Assembly: GCA_013203785.1 (NCBI GenBank)
Contig: JABMPJ010000150.1
Span: forward strand, 1 to 38,963
Direction of reading: 5' to 3'
Source: Lentisphaerota bacterium
Lineage (GTDB): Bacteria; Verrucomicrobiota; Kiritimatiellia; UBA8416; JABMPJ01
Length of the DNA: 38,963 bases
A program made the translations under genes and the position numbers. This document shows, in pieces, positions 1 to 7,429 of the stretch; within the stretch, counting starts at the first letter, position 1; the number at the start of each line of letters is the position of its first letter. Under the pieces are notes generated by a model, which was not told the DNA's origin, ran no database searches, and worked only from the letters and a program-made list of their open reading frames with translations.

Positions 1-32
1 GGCAGTGGATCCGAAGGATTCGCCATTCGTCA

Positions 33-91
33 TAATCGTACTCCTGCTCGTAATCGTGCTCGGATAACGATTACGAGCAGGATTACGATTA
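33..91. repeat. Long imperfect palindrome built from ATTACG units
   Basis: Arms at 43-57 and 67-81 are perfect 15-bp reverse complements around a 9-nt loop. Pairing continues outward to 33 and 91 with a single mismatch (41/83), giving about 24 paired bases. The outer part is made of ATTACGATT-like units. There is no T-tract on either side, so it is not a canonical terminator. It sits upstream of the small membrane gene at 180 and could be a dispersed REP-like element or a transcript-stabilising hairpin. The function is unknown. Confidence 0.75.
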
Positions 92-179
92 CGATTGAGA
101 CCGATGCGCCAAATCGAAGATGCACCCGGCACCGTGTATCACGCTTGATCGGGCAGGACGGATCTGACAAGGTAGCGCC

Positions 180-392
180 ATGGTAGAGAACATATTGCTC
201 CTAGTGCTGTCGATCGGAACGATTGCGGCGATGGCGTTTATCCTGCGTTGGTACTTCCACAAGCTGGCTCGCATTGAGCAGGAGCACTGGGCCCAGATGG
301 CGGGCGATTCGACGCCACGCTGGGCTCGCTTTTTGATCAAGAAGCAGAAGGACCAGGCGTCGGAGGCTAAGCCTGACGGGGAGAGCGGCTAG
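180..392 (+). CDS. Small single-pass membrane protein of unknown function
   Basis: A 70-residue protein that I do not recognise. Residues about 4-24 form one strongly hydrophobic segment, followed by a basic/aromatic stretch (RWYFHKL) and a polar, charged tail, so it is probably an inner-membrane protein with a cytoplasmic C-terminus. The ATG is preceded by AAGG seven bases upstream. The stop is one base before the start of the NAD synthase gene, so the two are probably cotranscribed. A link to NAD metabolism would only be guilt by association. The position, ribosome-binding site and sensible membrane topology support a real gene. Confidence 0.6.
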   Translation: MVENILLLVLSIGTIAAMAFILRWYFHKLARIEQEHWAQMAGDSTPRWARFLIKKQKDQASEAKPDGESG

Positions 393-393
393 A

Positions 394-2292
394 ATGATCC
401 CGCCGCGCGAGAGCATTCGGACGCGCCTGGAGCAGATTGAAGTACTGCCCGGTCGCCCTTGTGAGAACAGCGCCCTGATGCTGGAACGCATCGCGCAGGC
501 ACGCAGCGACGGTATTGAGCTGTTGATTTTCCCCGAGATGGCGATCCCCGGCTATTTGCTGGGCGACGAATGGGAGCGACACTCCTTTCTGCGTGAGTGT
601 CGAGACTGCGGCGAGGCGATTCGTGCCGCCGCCACGGATCTGACCGTGGTATTTGGTAACGTGGCACTCGACGAGAGCTTGCGCAACGAGGATGGACGGG
701 TGCGCAAGTACAACGCCGCCTTTGTGGCAGAGGCGCGTGCTTTCGTCGGGCCGGCCGGCTCAAACTACCCCTTCGTGATTAAGGCCCTGCTGCCCAATTA
801 CCGCGAATTCGATGATAGCCGCCACTTTTTCGATCTACGCAAGCTCGCTCTCGAGCGGGGCCTGCCGCCTCGGTCATTGATCACACCGGTGCCCTCGCGT
901 CTGGGGCAGCTGGGTTGTTTGATCTGTGAGGATGCCTGGGACAGTGACTATGCCCTCTCGCCTCTGGGAGTGTTGGCTGAGAATGGTGCGGATCTCTTTA
1001 TCAATATCAGCGCTTCACCTTACACCCAGAACAAGAACCATAAGCGTAATCGGCTGTTCGCGGCTCATGCCGAACGACTGAAGCGTCCTCTAGTTTACGT
1101 CAACAAGGTCGGTATTCAGAACAACGGTAAGACGGTCTTCACCTTTGAAGGGCAGTCCTGCGTTTACGATGCACATGGTCATCACACCCCATGTGGAAGA
1201 CCGTTTGAGGCCGCCGCGCTTACGGTGGACATCCCGCTTGATCCCGCGGTGGCGTTTGGGGACCCCATTGAGCTGCAACATGACACGATTGATGAGTTGC
1301 GCAGGGCCCTGGAGTTTGGGTTGCGCCGGTTCATGGAGGATCTGGGTGTCAAGCGGGTGGTCGTGGGTGCCTCGGGCGGGATTGACTCGGCGGTAGTTGC
1401 GGCGCTTTGCAGCCGTGTGCTTGGACCCGAGCAGCTCCTGCTGGTGAACATGCCGAGCCGCTATAACTCCGACACCACGCGCGGTCTGGCGCGCGAGCTG
1501 GCCGGGAACCTGAGATGCCTCTACGCCGACATTCCAATTGGGGAGAGTGTGGCCCTCACCACGGCACAGGTGGATGGGTTGGTGGTGCGCAGCACTGACG
1601 GTCGGCTGGAGCGGGCGCTCAGCCTGACGCCTTTCATGTTGGAAAATGTACAGGCGCGCGACCGCTCGTCGCGGATACTCGCGGCACTCGCCTCCGCCTT
1701 CGGTGGCGTATTTACCTGCAACGCGAACAAGTCGGAGGCGACGGTGGGGTACACGACGCTCTATGGCGACCTGGGCGGGTTCATGGCCTGTCTCGCTGAC
1801 CTGTGGAAGGGAGAGGTCTATGCGATGGCCGCGCACCTAAACGCCATCAGTTCCACACCGGTTATCCCGCAGGGCTCCATCGATATCGTGCCGTCGGCCG
1901 AGCTCAGCGCCGATCAGGCGGTGGATGAGCAGAAGGGGGACCCCTTGGTTTATCCCTACCACGACCGCTTGTTTGCGAGCTGGGTGGAGTGGTGGGACCG
2001 CGCCACGCCCGAGGAGAACCTGCAGTGGTACGCCGACGGGGTGCTGGAAGAGAAGCTAGGCGTTGCTATTCGTGTGGCGGACCACTTTCCAACTGCGGCT
2101 GCATTCATCACTGACCTCGAGCGCTGGTGGAATCTTTACCAGGGCATGGGACTGGCCAAGCGAATCCAGGCGCCGCCTATTCTGGGCGTCAAGCGACGGG
2201 TGTTTGGGTTTGATCATCGCGAAGCGCAGATGGGGCCACGCTATACGCGGCGCTACGAAGCGCTAAAGCGCCAGCTGCTCGAGCATGCGTAG
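394..2292 (+). CDS. nadE: NAD+ synthase (glutamine-hydrolysing)
   Basis: Catalyses the last step of NAD synthesis: deamido-NAD is adenylated with ATP and amidated with ammonia released from glutamine. The 632-residue protein has the two-domain layout of the glutamine-dependent form. Residues 1 to about 270 are a nitrilase-type amidase with the Glu-Lys-Cys triad visible: E48 in FPEMAIPGY, K130 in FVIKALLP and C178 in LICEDAWD. From about 295 on is the synthetase domain, with the ATP-binding loop SGGIDS starting at S327 and the later NKSEATVGYTT motif. Length and motif order are those of a complete enzyme. Its last 30 bases overlap the 3' end of the convergent peptidase-like gene, so the two mRNAs share antisense sequence. 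Confidence 0.97.
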   Translation: MIPPRESIRTRLEQIEVLPGRPCENSALMLERIAQARSDGIELLIFPEMAIPGYLLGDEWERHSFLRECRDCGEAIRAAATDLTVVFGNVALDESLRNEDGRVRKYNAAFVAEARAFVGPAGSNYPFVIKALLPNYREFDDSRHFFDLRKLALERGLPPRSLITPVPSRLGQLGCLICEDAWDSDYALSPLGVLAENGADLFINISASPYTQNKNHKRNRLFAAHAERLKRPLVYVNKVGIQNNGKTVFTFEGQSCVYDAHGHHTPCGRPFEAAALTVDIPLDPAVAFGDPIELQHDTIDELRRALEFGLRRFMEDLGVKRVVVGASGGIDSAVVAALCSRVLGPEQLLLVNMPSRYNSDTTRGLARELAGNLRCLYADIPIGESVALTTAQVDGLVVRSTDGRLERALSLTPFMLENVQARDRSSRILAALASAFGGVFTCNANKSEATVGYTTLYGDLGGFMACLADLWKGEVYAMAAHLNAISSTPVIPQGSIDIVPSAELSADQAVDEQKGDPLVYPYHDRLFASWVEWWDRATPEENLQWYADGVLEEKLGVAIRVADHFPTAAAFITDLERWWNLYQGMGLAKRIQAPPILGVKRRVFGFDHREAQMGPRYTRRYEALKRQLLEHA

Positions 2293-3246
2293 GACCACGC
2301 GCGCCATTGTGGCCAGACTCTCTGCGCTCAGTTTGTCCATCGTATCGGCCTCGGTGTGCCAATAGTCGTTTAGCCCTGGGGCTGAGCCGTACTCGAAATC
2401 GATCAGGTCGATGGCTGGCATCTTGCGCACCAGGAACGGTACGTGGTCATCGAGGATGGTGCCGCTCGAAATGCCGAAGTGCTGTCGCACGCCCTCTTCC
2501 TCCGCGGCTGCAAAAGCCATCTTCAGAAGGGTTCGCGTGGTGTTGTGTGGGATACGGACGGTGAGGTGCGTGTCGCCTATCATATCGAGCACGATCACAG
2601 CGCGGATTCGATCGACCTGACCCCATGCCTCAATCTGTTGCGCGAGGTGGCGGCTGCCGTGCAGGCCATCGGTCGGGCCGTACTGGTGACGACACTCCTC
2701 GCCGTCGACAAAGGCAAGCACCACGAGCGGCGATGACGCGCCGGACGCGCTGAGCAGTCCGGCCAGATAGAGCAGCAGTCCCGTGCTAGAGCCGGAATCG
2801 TTGGCTCCTGTAAAATCCTCAGCGATGTCGGTCTTGGTGTCGAAATGCGAGAGCAGAATCACGACCGGCTGTGAGGTGGTGGCCAGCACGTTGGAAAGTG
2901 TGTTGCCGCTTACAGTAGGCGGAACACCATAGACGTTGGCAAACGCCCTTGCGCCGCCTGGGGCCTCTGAGAGATAGCCATCCAGGAGCGCGCGGTAGCC
3001 CTGTCCGCGCAGACGCTCTAGCAGGTACGCCGCCGCGCGGGAGGCACCGGGGGTGCCGGAGTCGCGCGGTCCAAGCGCCACGAAACGGGCCACCTCTTCA
3101 AGGGCGGCCTCGCCATTGACAGCATCAGGCGAGGGAAGGGAGGCTGGGGTAGGGGGGTGCGAGCAACCGACGAGAAGGAGGAGGGAGAGCAGGGCCGAGG
3201 ACGGATGACAGCGGTCGGATAGGAAGAACTTCCGAAACACGGTCAA
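2263..3246 (-). CDS. M28-family lipoprotein, glutaminyl-peptide cyclotransferase-like
   Basis: A 327-residue exported zinc enzyme of the M28 peptidase/glutaminyl cyclase fold. The N-terminus is a lipoprotein signal with lipobox LVGC, lipidation being expected at C28. Likely metal and catalytic positions are H134 and D136 (SHFD), D150 (GANDSG), E183/E184 (DGEE), D221 and H268 (DDHVPF). The DGEE-to-GSRHLA spacing and the YWHTEADT motif near residue 295 resemble glutaminyl-peptide cyclotransferases more than aminopeptidases, so it may form N-terminal pyroglutamate. The start is TTG at 3246-3244, overlapping the parB stop (TTGA), which indicates translational coupling. Substrate and cyclase-versus-peptidase activity cannot be decided from sequence. 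Confidence 0.85.
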   Translation of the reverse strand: MTVFRKFFLSDRCHPSSALLSLLLLVGCSHPPTPASLPSPDAVNGEAALEEVARFVALGPRDSGTPGASRAAAYLLERLRGQGYRALLDGYLSEAPGGARAFANVYGVPPTVSGNTLSNVLATTSQPVVILLSHFDTKTDIAEDFTGANDSGSSTGLLLYLAGLLSASGASSPLVVLAFVDGEECRHQYGPTDGLHGSRHLAQQIEAWGQVDRIRAVIVLDMIGDTHLTVRIPHNTTRTLLKMAFAAAEEEGVRQHFGISSGTILDDHVPFLVRKMPAIDLIDFEYGSAPGLNDYWHTEADTMDKLSAESLATMARVVLRMLEQLAL

Positions 3247-4148
3247 TCGATCTCCAGTCCGATCAGGTCGAGAATCCGATCCAGCTCCTCGTTTGAGAAG
3301 AAATCGATCTGGATGCAGCCCTTGCCCTTCTTGCCGTTGGCGTAGGTCCGGCTGGGCAGCACGCGTACGCTCGTGCCAAAATGGCTGTGTAGTCGGTCGG
3401 AAAGATGCCCGATATGGTCGGTCGGTATATCCTGGCGCATGGCACGTGGCTTGCGCGGGGGACGCTGCAGTTTCTTGACGAGGTCATCGAGGGCCCGCAC
3501 CGAGAGGGCATTCTTGGCGGCGTGCTCGGCCAGTTGCACTTGCTCCTCGGGGATGGGGAGGCCGGTCAGCAGCTTGGCATGCCCCGCGCTCAAAGAACCG
3601 TCGGCTAGGAGCACCTTGATCGGTTCGGGGAGGTCGCGGATACGGAGGGCGTTGGTCACCGCGCTGCGCGAGCAGCTGACCCGTTCGGCCACCTGCTCGT
3701 GCGTCAGAGAGAAGCGGTCGAGCAGTAGTTGGTAGCCGTCGGCGATTTCGACGATATTGAGATCCTCTCGCTGGAGGTTCTCGACGAGCGCGACTTCGAG
3801 CGCCTCTTCGTCAGCGGCCTCCATGACGATCACCGGTACATCGGCCAAGCCGGCTTGGATGGCTGCGCGTAGACGGCGTTCACCGGCCATCAGCTCGTAC
3901 CCGTCGCCCATGGCCCGCACCAGGAGCGGCTGCAGGACACCGCGTTGGGAGATCGAGGCGGCCAGCTCAGCGAGGGCCCCTTTTTCGAAGGTGCGTCGTG
4001 GTTGGAAGGCGCAAGGTGTAATGGCACCGACGGCGATACGCCGGATGCCGGGCGTCTCTTCGCCCTGCACGGGTGCAGGCACCGGGTCCACACCGTCGCG
4101 AATCAATGCTCCCAGTCCGCGTCCTAATCCACCTGATCGTGCTGCCAT
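3243..4148 (-). CDS. parB: ParB/Spo0J-family chromosome partitioning protein
   Basis: A DNA-binding CTPase clamp that loads at parS sites and marks the origin region for segregation. In the 301 residues the N-terminal GLGRGLGALI stretch (7-16) matches the ParA-stimulating peptide of ParB proteins. The CTP-binding core carries the GERR box (89-92) and ENLQRED (123-129), a helix-turn-helix follows at about 148-170, and a C-terminal dimerisation region begins near 250. The ParA-contacting peptide implies a ParA partner, but no parA gene lies in this window. It lies between an upstream zinc-ribbon bactofilin and a downstream lipoprotein gene that overlaps its stop codon. No parS-like 16-mer was seen nearby. 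Confidence 0.95.
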   Translation of the reverse strand: MAARSGGLGRGLGALIRDGVDPVPAPVQGEETPGIRRIAVGAITPCAFQPRRTFEKGALAELAASISQRGVLQPLLVRAMGDGYELMAGERRLRAAIQAGLADVPVIVMEAADEEALEVALVENLQREDLNIVEIADGYQLLLDRFSLTHEQVAERVSCSRSAVTNALRIRDLPEPIKVLLADGSLSAGHAKLLTGLPIPEEQVQLAEHAAKNALSVRALDDLVKKLQRPPRKPRAMRQDIPTDHIGHLSDRLHSHFGTSVRVLPSRTYANGKKGKGCIQIDFFSNEELDRILDLIGLEID

Positions 4149-4173
4149 AATAACTGTCCTCTTTTCTTAACGC

Positions 4174-4896
4174 TCACTTCTCTGGCTTCTTGGCTCCCGT
4201 TACCTTCAATGTCGCTTTAACGCCTCCGCCTTCCTCGACCAGAAGGCGCGCGGCCGTGACACGGCCCTGAAGAAAAGCGCCCGGTTTGATTGTGACGAGT
4301 CCCCTGACGTCAATCGTTCCTTTGAAAGAGCCTTGTACGATGAAGTTCTGGCACTCCAGTTTGCTGCGCAGGGAGACGTTGGCCCCTGCGCGCACCAAGA
4401 TATCGCGTGTGTTGATATCGGCAAGGTCGCCCGAGGCATGCGAGCCCAGCTCGAGGCGGCGGCAGATCTTGATCGTGCAGTCCTCAACGCGACCATCCAG
4501 AATAAGGTCGCCCACGACCATGTGCGCACCGGTGAGGCTGCCGCCGTTGCGTACCTGCACGGTACCGATCGTTTTGACTCGACCCGTCCAAGCCGTCTCA
4601 ATGATCTGCTCATCCACCACCAGAATTTCGCGGCACTTGGCGCAATAGGTCTTGCGCAGTTGGCCGCGCATAGTGAAGGTGTAGCCGCACTCGTAGCAGA
4701 CGATCTCGAAGCTATCGGGAATAACGGTGTGCCCGATGCGGGCCGTGGTGGAGGGGCCGGGTTTCTCTGTTGGCTTCCTGGCCGCGGGCAGAGTGGTGCG
4801 CGACTTGCCGAATTGCGGGTCTTGCTTGTTTCGCCCCGCACGTCGGACAGCCTGAACGGATGCGAATCCGCCAATGACCTGCGGGTCGCTGCCCAC
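4174..4896 (-). CDS. Bactofilin-family protein with N-terminal zinc ribbon
   Basis: A 240-residue protein. Residues 1-60 are basic and probably disordered. Residues 63-92 hold a Cys4 zinc ribbon (C67, C70, C85, C88; CxxC-x14-CxxC). Residues about 105-232 are a right-handed beta-helix of the polymer-forming bactofilin (DUF583) type, with recurring G-x-hydrophobic turns such as GDLILDGRVED and GSFKGTIDVRG. The start is GTG, supported by AAGGAGG five to six bases upstream. An ATG four bases earlier opens another frame that contains a CPTCG motif; I take that as chance, although a frameshift is not excluded. It lies between a conventional bactofilin and parB. The ribbon could bind a partner or nucleic acid. 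Confidence 0.8.
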   Translation of the reverse strand: MGSDPQVIGGFASVQAVRRAGRNKQDPQFGKSRTTLPAARKPTEKPGPSTTARIGHTVIPDSFEIVCYECGYTFTMRGQLRKTYCAKCREILVVDEQIIETAWTGRVKTIGTVQVRNGGSLTGAHMVVGDLILDGRVEDCTIKICRRLELGSHASGDLADINTRDILVRAGANVSLRSKLECQNFIVQGSFKGTIDVRGLVTIKPGAFLQGRVTAARLLVEEGGGVKATLKVTGAKKPEK

Positions 4897-4919
4897 TCAT
4901 CCCTCCTTCAGACCGGGAA

Positions 4920-5363
4920 CTACTTCTTCTGGAAGAGTCCCTTGTTCTTCTGCTCGTCCTCTGCGACGAGGACATCCTCTTCGGCGCCCGGCTGGACCGG
5001 CTTGTGATCGGCCGTGGCGCGTGGACCGGCCTGGCCAGAGGGATTAACCTCGGTTTTTCCGATGAGCGTGGCACCGTCCTCAACACTAAGGCGCTTGGAG
5101 CGAATATCGCCGGTCAGCTTGGCCGTGGAGGTCAGTTGGATACGATCTTTGGCCGCGACGTTGCCGTTCACTTGACCTTTGATGATGGTGGAATCGGATG
5201 AGATATTGCCGTTAATCACCGCATTGGCGCCGATAGTCGCATTACCTGCACAGTTCAAATCACCGTTCAGCTTGCCGTCGATCTGGATCGTGCTGGCGCA
5301 CTTGATGGATCCGGTGATCTCAATGTCTTCGGCAATAACGGTCTGCGTTGCTCCATTGTCCAT
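4920..5363 (-). CDS. Bactofilin (polymer-forming cytoskeletal protein)
   Basis: A 147-residue bactofilin. Bactofilins polymerise without nucleotide into filaments that act in cell shape, polarity, stalk growth or positioning of other proteins. The central beta-helix, about residues 12-115, is visible as regularly spaced turns (SIKCASTIQIDGKLNG, GNATIGANAVINGNI, GQVNGNVAAKD), flanked by short charged termini; the C-terminus EQKNKGLFQKK is basic. The length is typical of single-domain bactofilins. A GGGAG ribosome-binding site precedes the ATG. Downstream on the same strand are the zinc-ribbon bactofilin and parB, so it may be the scaffold on which that module assembles. Confidence 0.93.
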   Translation of the reverse strand: MDNGATQTVIAEDIEITGSIKCASTIQIDGKLNGDLNCAGNATIGANAVINGNISSDSTIIKGQVNGNVAAKDRIQLTSTAKLTGDIRSKRLSVEDGATLIGKTEVNPSGQAGPRATADHKPVQPGAEEDVLVAEDEQKNKGLFQKK

Positions 5364-5419
5364 GGCTGTTGTCTCCCTCTCTCTTCTGCTGTTTTACTCT
5401 GACTTGATTCTCTCTTGCG

Positions 5420-5439
5420 GCTGCGCGCCATGGCGCAGC
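5420..5439. other. Small hairpin between argC and the bactofilin gene
   Basis: GCTGCGC and GCGCAGC pair around a 6-nt loop. It lies just downstream of the argC stop on the minus strand and upstream of the bactofilin start. There is no following T-run, so termination is uncertain. Confidence 0.3.
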
Positions 5440-5446
5440 ATGTGGG

Positions 5447-6505
5447 TCAAGGGTAGGTTCCCGGTCGGTCCAGTCCCGCCCATTCGTCCAGGCCGAAGAG
5501 CAGGTTCATGTTCTGCAAAGCCGAGCCGGCCTGCCCTTTAACCAGATTGTCGATATATGAGACGATCCGCAGACGCCTTGTGCGCTGGTCCACGCTAATG
5601 ACCAGCTTTACCCCATTGGAGCCACGCACATGCATCGTGCCAATCGGTGCCGTGCTCTCGAAGAGCTGCACGAATCGCTCGCCCTCGTAGAAGTCGCGAT
5701 AGAGCGCAAGGACGTCTTGCTCCGTCGCGTCGTGCGCCAGGGTGCCGTAGAGCGTCGACATGATGCCGCGACAGACGGGAACGACCTGGGCTGTAAAGGT
5801 GACAACAATATCCTTACCCGCCTGCAGGCTCAGCTCGCGCTCGATCTCGCAGACGTGCTGGTGTCCCGCCAGCTTGTAGGCATTCATCATTTCGTAACGG
5901 GCCGGGTAGTGGAAGGCGGCGTTGACTTTGCGGCCAGCACCGGAGACACCGGTCTTGCAGTCGCAGATGATGCTATCGCTGGTTATAAGGCCTGCTTTGA
6001 CGGCTGGTGCGAGGCCGATGATACAACTGACGGCAAAACAGCCGGGGTTGCCGACGATGCGGGTGCTGCTGTCGATCTCGTCACGATGCAGTTCGGGGAT
6101 TCCATAGACTGCCTGGGGCAGAAGCTCCGGCGCGGCGTGAACGGTATTGATACCGATGCGGCGGGCGTATTCGGCATAAGCCGCAGCATCGTTAAAGCGA
6201 AAATCACCGCTGTAATCGACCACTTTGGCACCCTTTTCGAGCTCAGCAGCGGCCAGCTTCATGCCCACGCCGTCGGGTGTAGCCATAAAGACCACATCGG
6301 CGGGCAGTGCCGCCTGGGGATCATCGGGTCCCACGACGACGGTATCGACGTGTCCAGCCAAATGGGGATAGAGCGTGCTGAGCGCCATGCCGGTGTTCTC
6401 AATCGCAACCAAGGTCCCGATTTCAACATCAGGATGTCCATGCAGCAGCTCGACAATGCCGATGCCGCCGTATCCTGTCGCCCCAATAATTTTCGCCCGT
6501 ACCAT
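5447..6505 (-). CDS. argC: N-acetyl-gamma-glutamyl-phosphate reductase
   Basis: Reduces N-acetyl-glutamyl 5-phosphate with NADPH to the semialdehyde in arginine biosynthesis. The 352-residue protein starts with the nucleotide-binding loop GATGYGGIG (8-16). The catalytic cysteine C156 lies in VGNPGCFAVS, and the AGHQHVCEIE motif follows, matching the histidine-containing active-site segment of ArgC. The length is normal for the family. AGGGAG lies just upstream of the ATG. No other arginine genes are nearby, so the pathway is probably scattered in this genome. It precedes the bactofilin gene on the same strand with an 83-bp gap. Confidence 0.96.
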   Translation of the reverse strand: MVRAKIIGATGYGGIGIVELLHGHPDVEIGTLVAIENTGMALSTLYPHLAGHVDTVVVGPDDPQAALPADVVFMATPDGVGMKLAAAELEKGAKVVDYSGDFRFNDAAAYAEYARRIGINTVHAAPELLPQAVYGIPELHRDEIDSSTRIVGNPGCFAVSCIIGLAPAVKAGLITSDSIICDCKTGVSGAGRKVNAAFHYPARYEMMNAYKLAGHQHVCEIERELSLQAGKDIVVTFTAQVVPVCRGIMSTLYGTLAHDATEQDVLALYRDFYEGERFVQLFESTAPIGTMHVRGSNGVKLVISVDQRTRRLRIVSYIDNLVKGQAGSALQNMNLLFGLDEWAGLDRPGTYP

Positions 6506-6601
6506 CGATCACTCCCTAAACACGTGACTATGACGCCGCAGCAGGGGAAATGTCAATCCCGACGGGCCAAACGCGGCTGGCAACGGGCACCACTGCGATT
6601 T

Positions 6602-7426
6602 TCAGCCTTTGATCGCGCCGGCGGTGAGGCCTTTCACGAAGAGGCGCATCGTGAAGAGGAAGATCAGGACCAGGGGGATGGCGGCGATCGTAAAGCCGGC
6701 CATCATCTCGCCCCACTGCTTGACGTACTCGCCGTCGAGCCGCATCAGGCCCACCGGAATGAGCTGTTTGTAGTCATCGGATATGAAGATCAATGGTTGG
6801 ATGAAGTTGTTCCATGAGCCCAGGAACTGCAGGATCGCGAGTGTGGCCAGGATGCTGCCACTCATAGGGACCACGACCGTGAAAATCTGTTGAATGGGCC
6901 CCGCGCCGTCAACCTGGGCCGCCTCAAAGAGATCTTGCGGAATCTCCTCAATGAAGTTGCGTAGCACGAAGACACAGAAGACCTGTCCCCCGACGGCATA
7001 GAGCAGCGCCAGGCCTAGCAGCGAGTTAAGCAAACTCAGGTTCTTCATCAACACGAAGAGGGGTACGAGATTCATGATGCCTGGCATGAAGAGGAGGCCC
7101 AAGAGCAGGTACCAGAGCAGGGCCTTGCCGGGAAAGGTGTAGCGTGCGAAGACATAGGCGCTCATCAGGGCGCCTACCAACGTGCCGATCACGGCTAGCG
7201 TGGAGACCAGGATGCTGTTGGCTATATAGTTGTTCACCACGCCCCATCCGTAGGTCCAGTTTTCCCAGTGGAAAGGGGCGAAGGGGAGGAAAGGACTCTT
7301 GAGAAACTGGGTGTTGTCCTTCAGGCTGATCACCAGCATGACGTAGAGCGGGAAGAAGGCAAAAAAGAGCACAAACCCTATTAAGGCGTGCTTGGCTAAT
7401 TCATGTGAGCGTTGCGTCCTATTCAT
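6602..7426 (-). CDS. Carbohydrate ABC transporter permease, MalG-type
   Basis: A 274-residue inner-membrane permease of the carbohydrate-uptake CUT1 (MalG) type, with six predicted membrane segments beginning at residue 13. The cytoplasmic ATPase-coupling EAA loop is intact (FEAAQVDGAGP, 167-177). It is the last gene of a four-gene operon and starts three bases after the MalF-type permease stop. No ABC ATPase gene accompanies the operon, so a shared MsmK/MalK-like ATPase elsewhere probably energises it. Substrate is unknown; a sugar or oligosaccharide is expected from the family. Confidence 0.93.
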   Translation of the reverse strand: MNRTQRSHELAKHALIGFVLFFAFFPLYVMLVISLKDNTQFLKSPFLPFAPFHWENWTYGWGVVNNYIANSILVSTLAVIGTLVGALMSAYVFARYTFPGKALLWYLLLGLLFMPGIMNLVPLFVLMKNLSLLNSLLGLALLYAVGGQVFCVFVLRNFIEEIPQDLFEAAQVDGAGPIQQIFTVVVPMSGSILATLAILQFLGSWNNFIQPLIFISDDYKQLIPVGLMRLDGEYVKQWGEMMAGFTIAAIPLVLIFLFTMRLFVKGLTAGAIKG

Positions 7427-7429
7427 AGT

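Noticed and set aside
1090-1836. 248-codon open frame antisense to nadE
   Set aside because: It lies wholly inside nadE, gives a protein rich in Arg, His and Pro with no domain, and has no independent start signal. It is a high-GC shadow frame.
4712-5086. Minus-strand frame with CPTCG next to a strong ribosome-binding site
   Set aside because: It overlaps the two bactofilins in another frame and becomes Arg/His-rich without structure. The ribosome-binding site spacing suits the GTG of the zinc-ribbon bactofilin better. Kept only as a frameshift caveat.
5630-6817. 395-codon plus-strand frame across argC and the MalG-type gene
   Set aside because: It spans two well-supported minus-strand genes and the gap between them, and no family features are visible.
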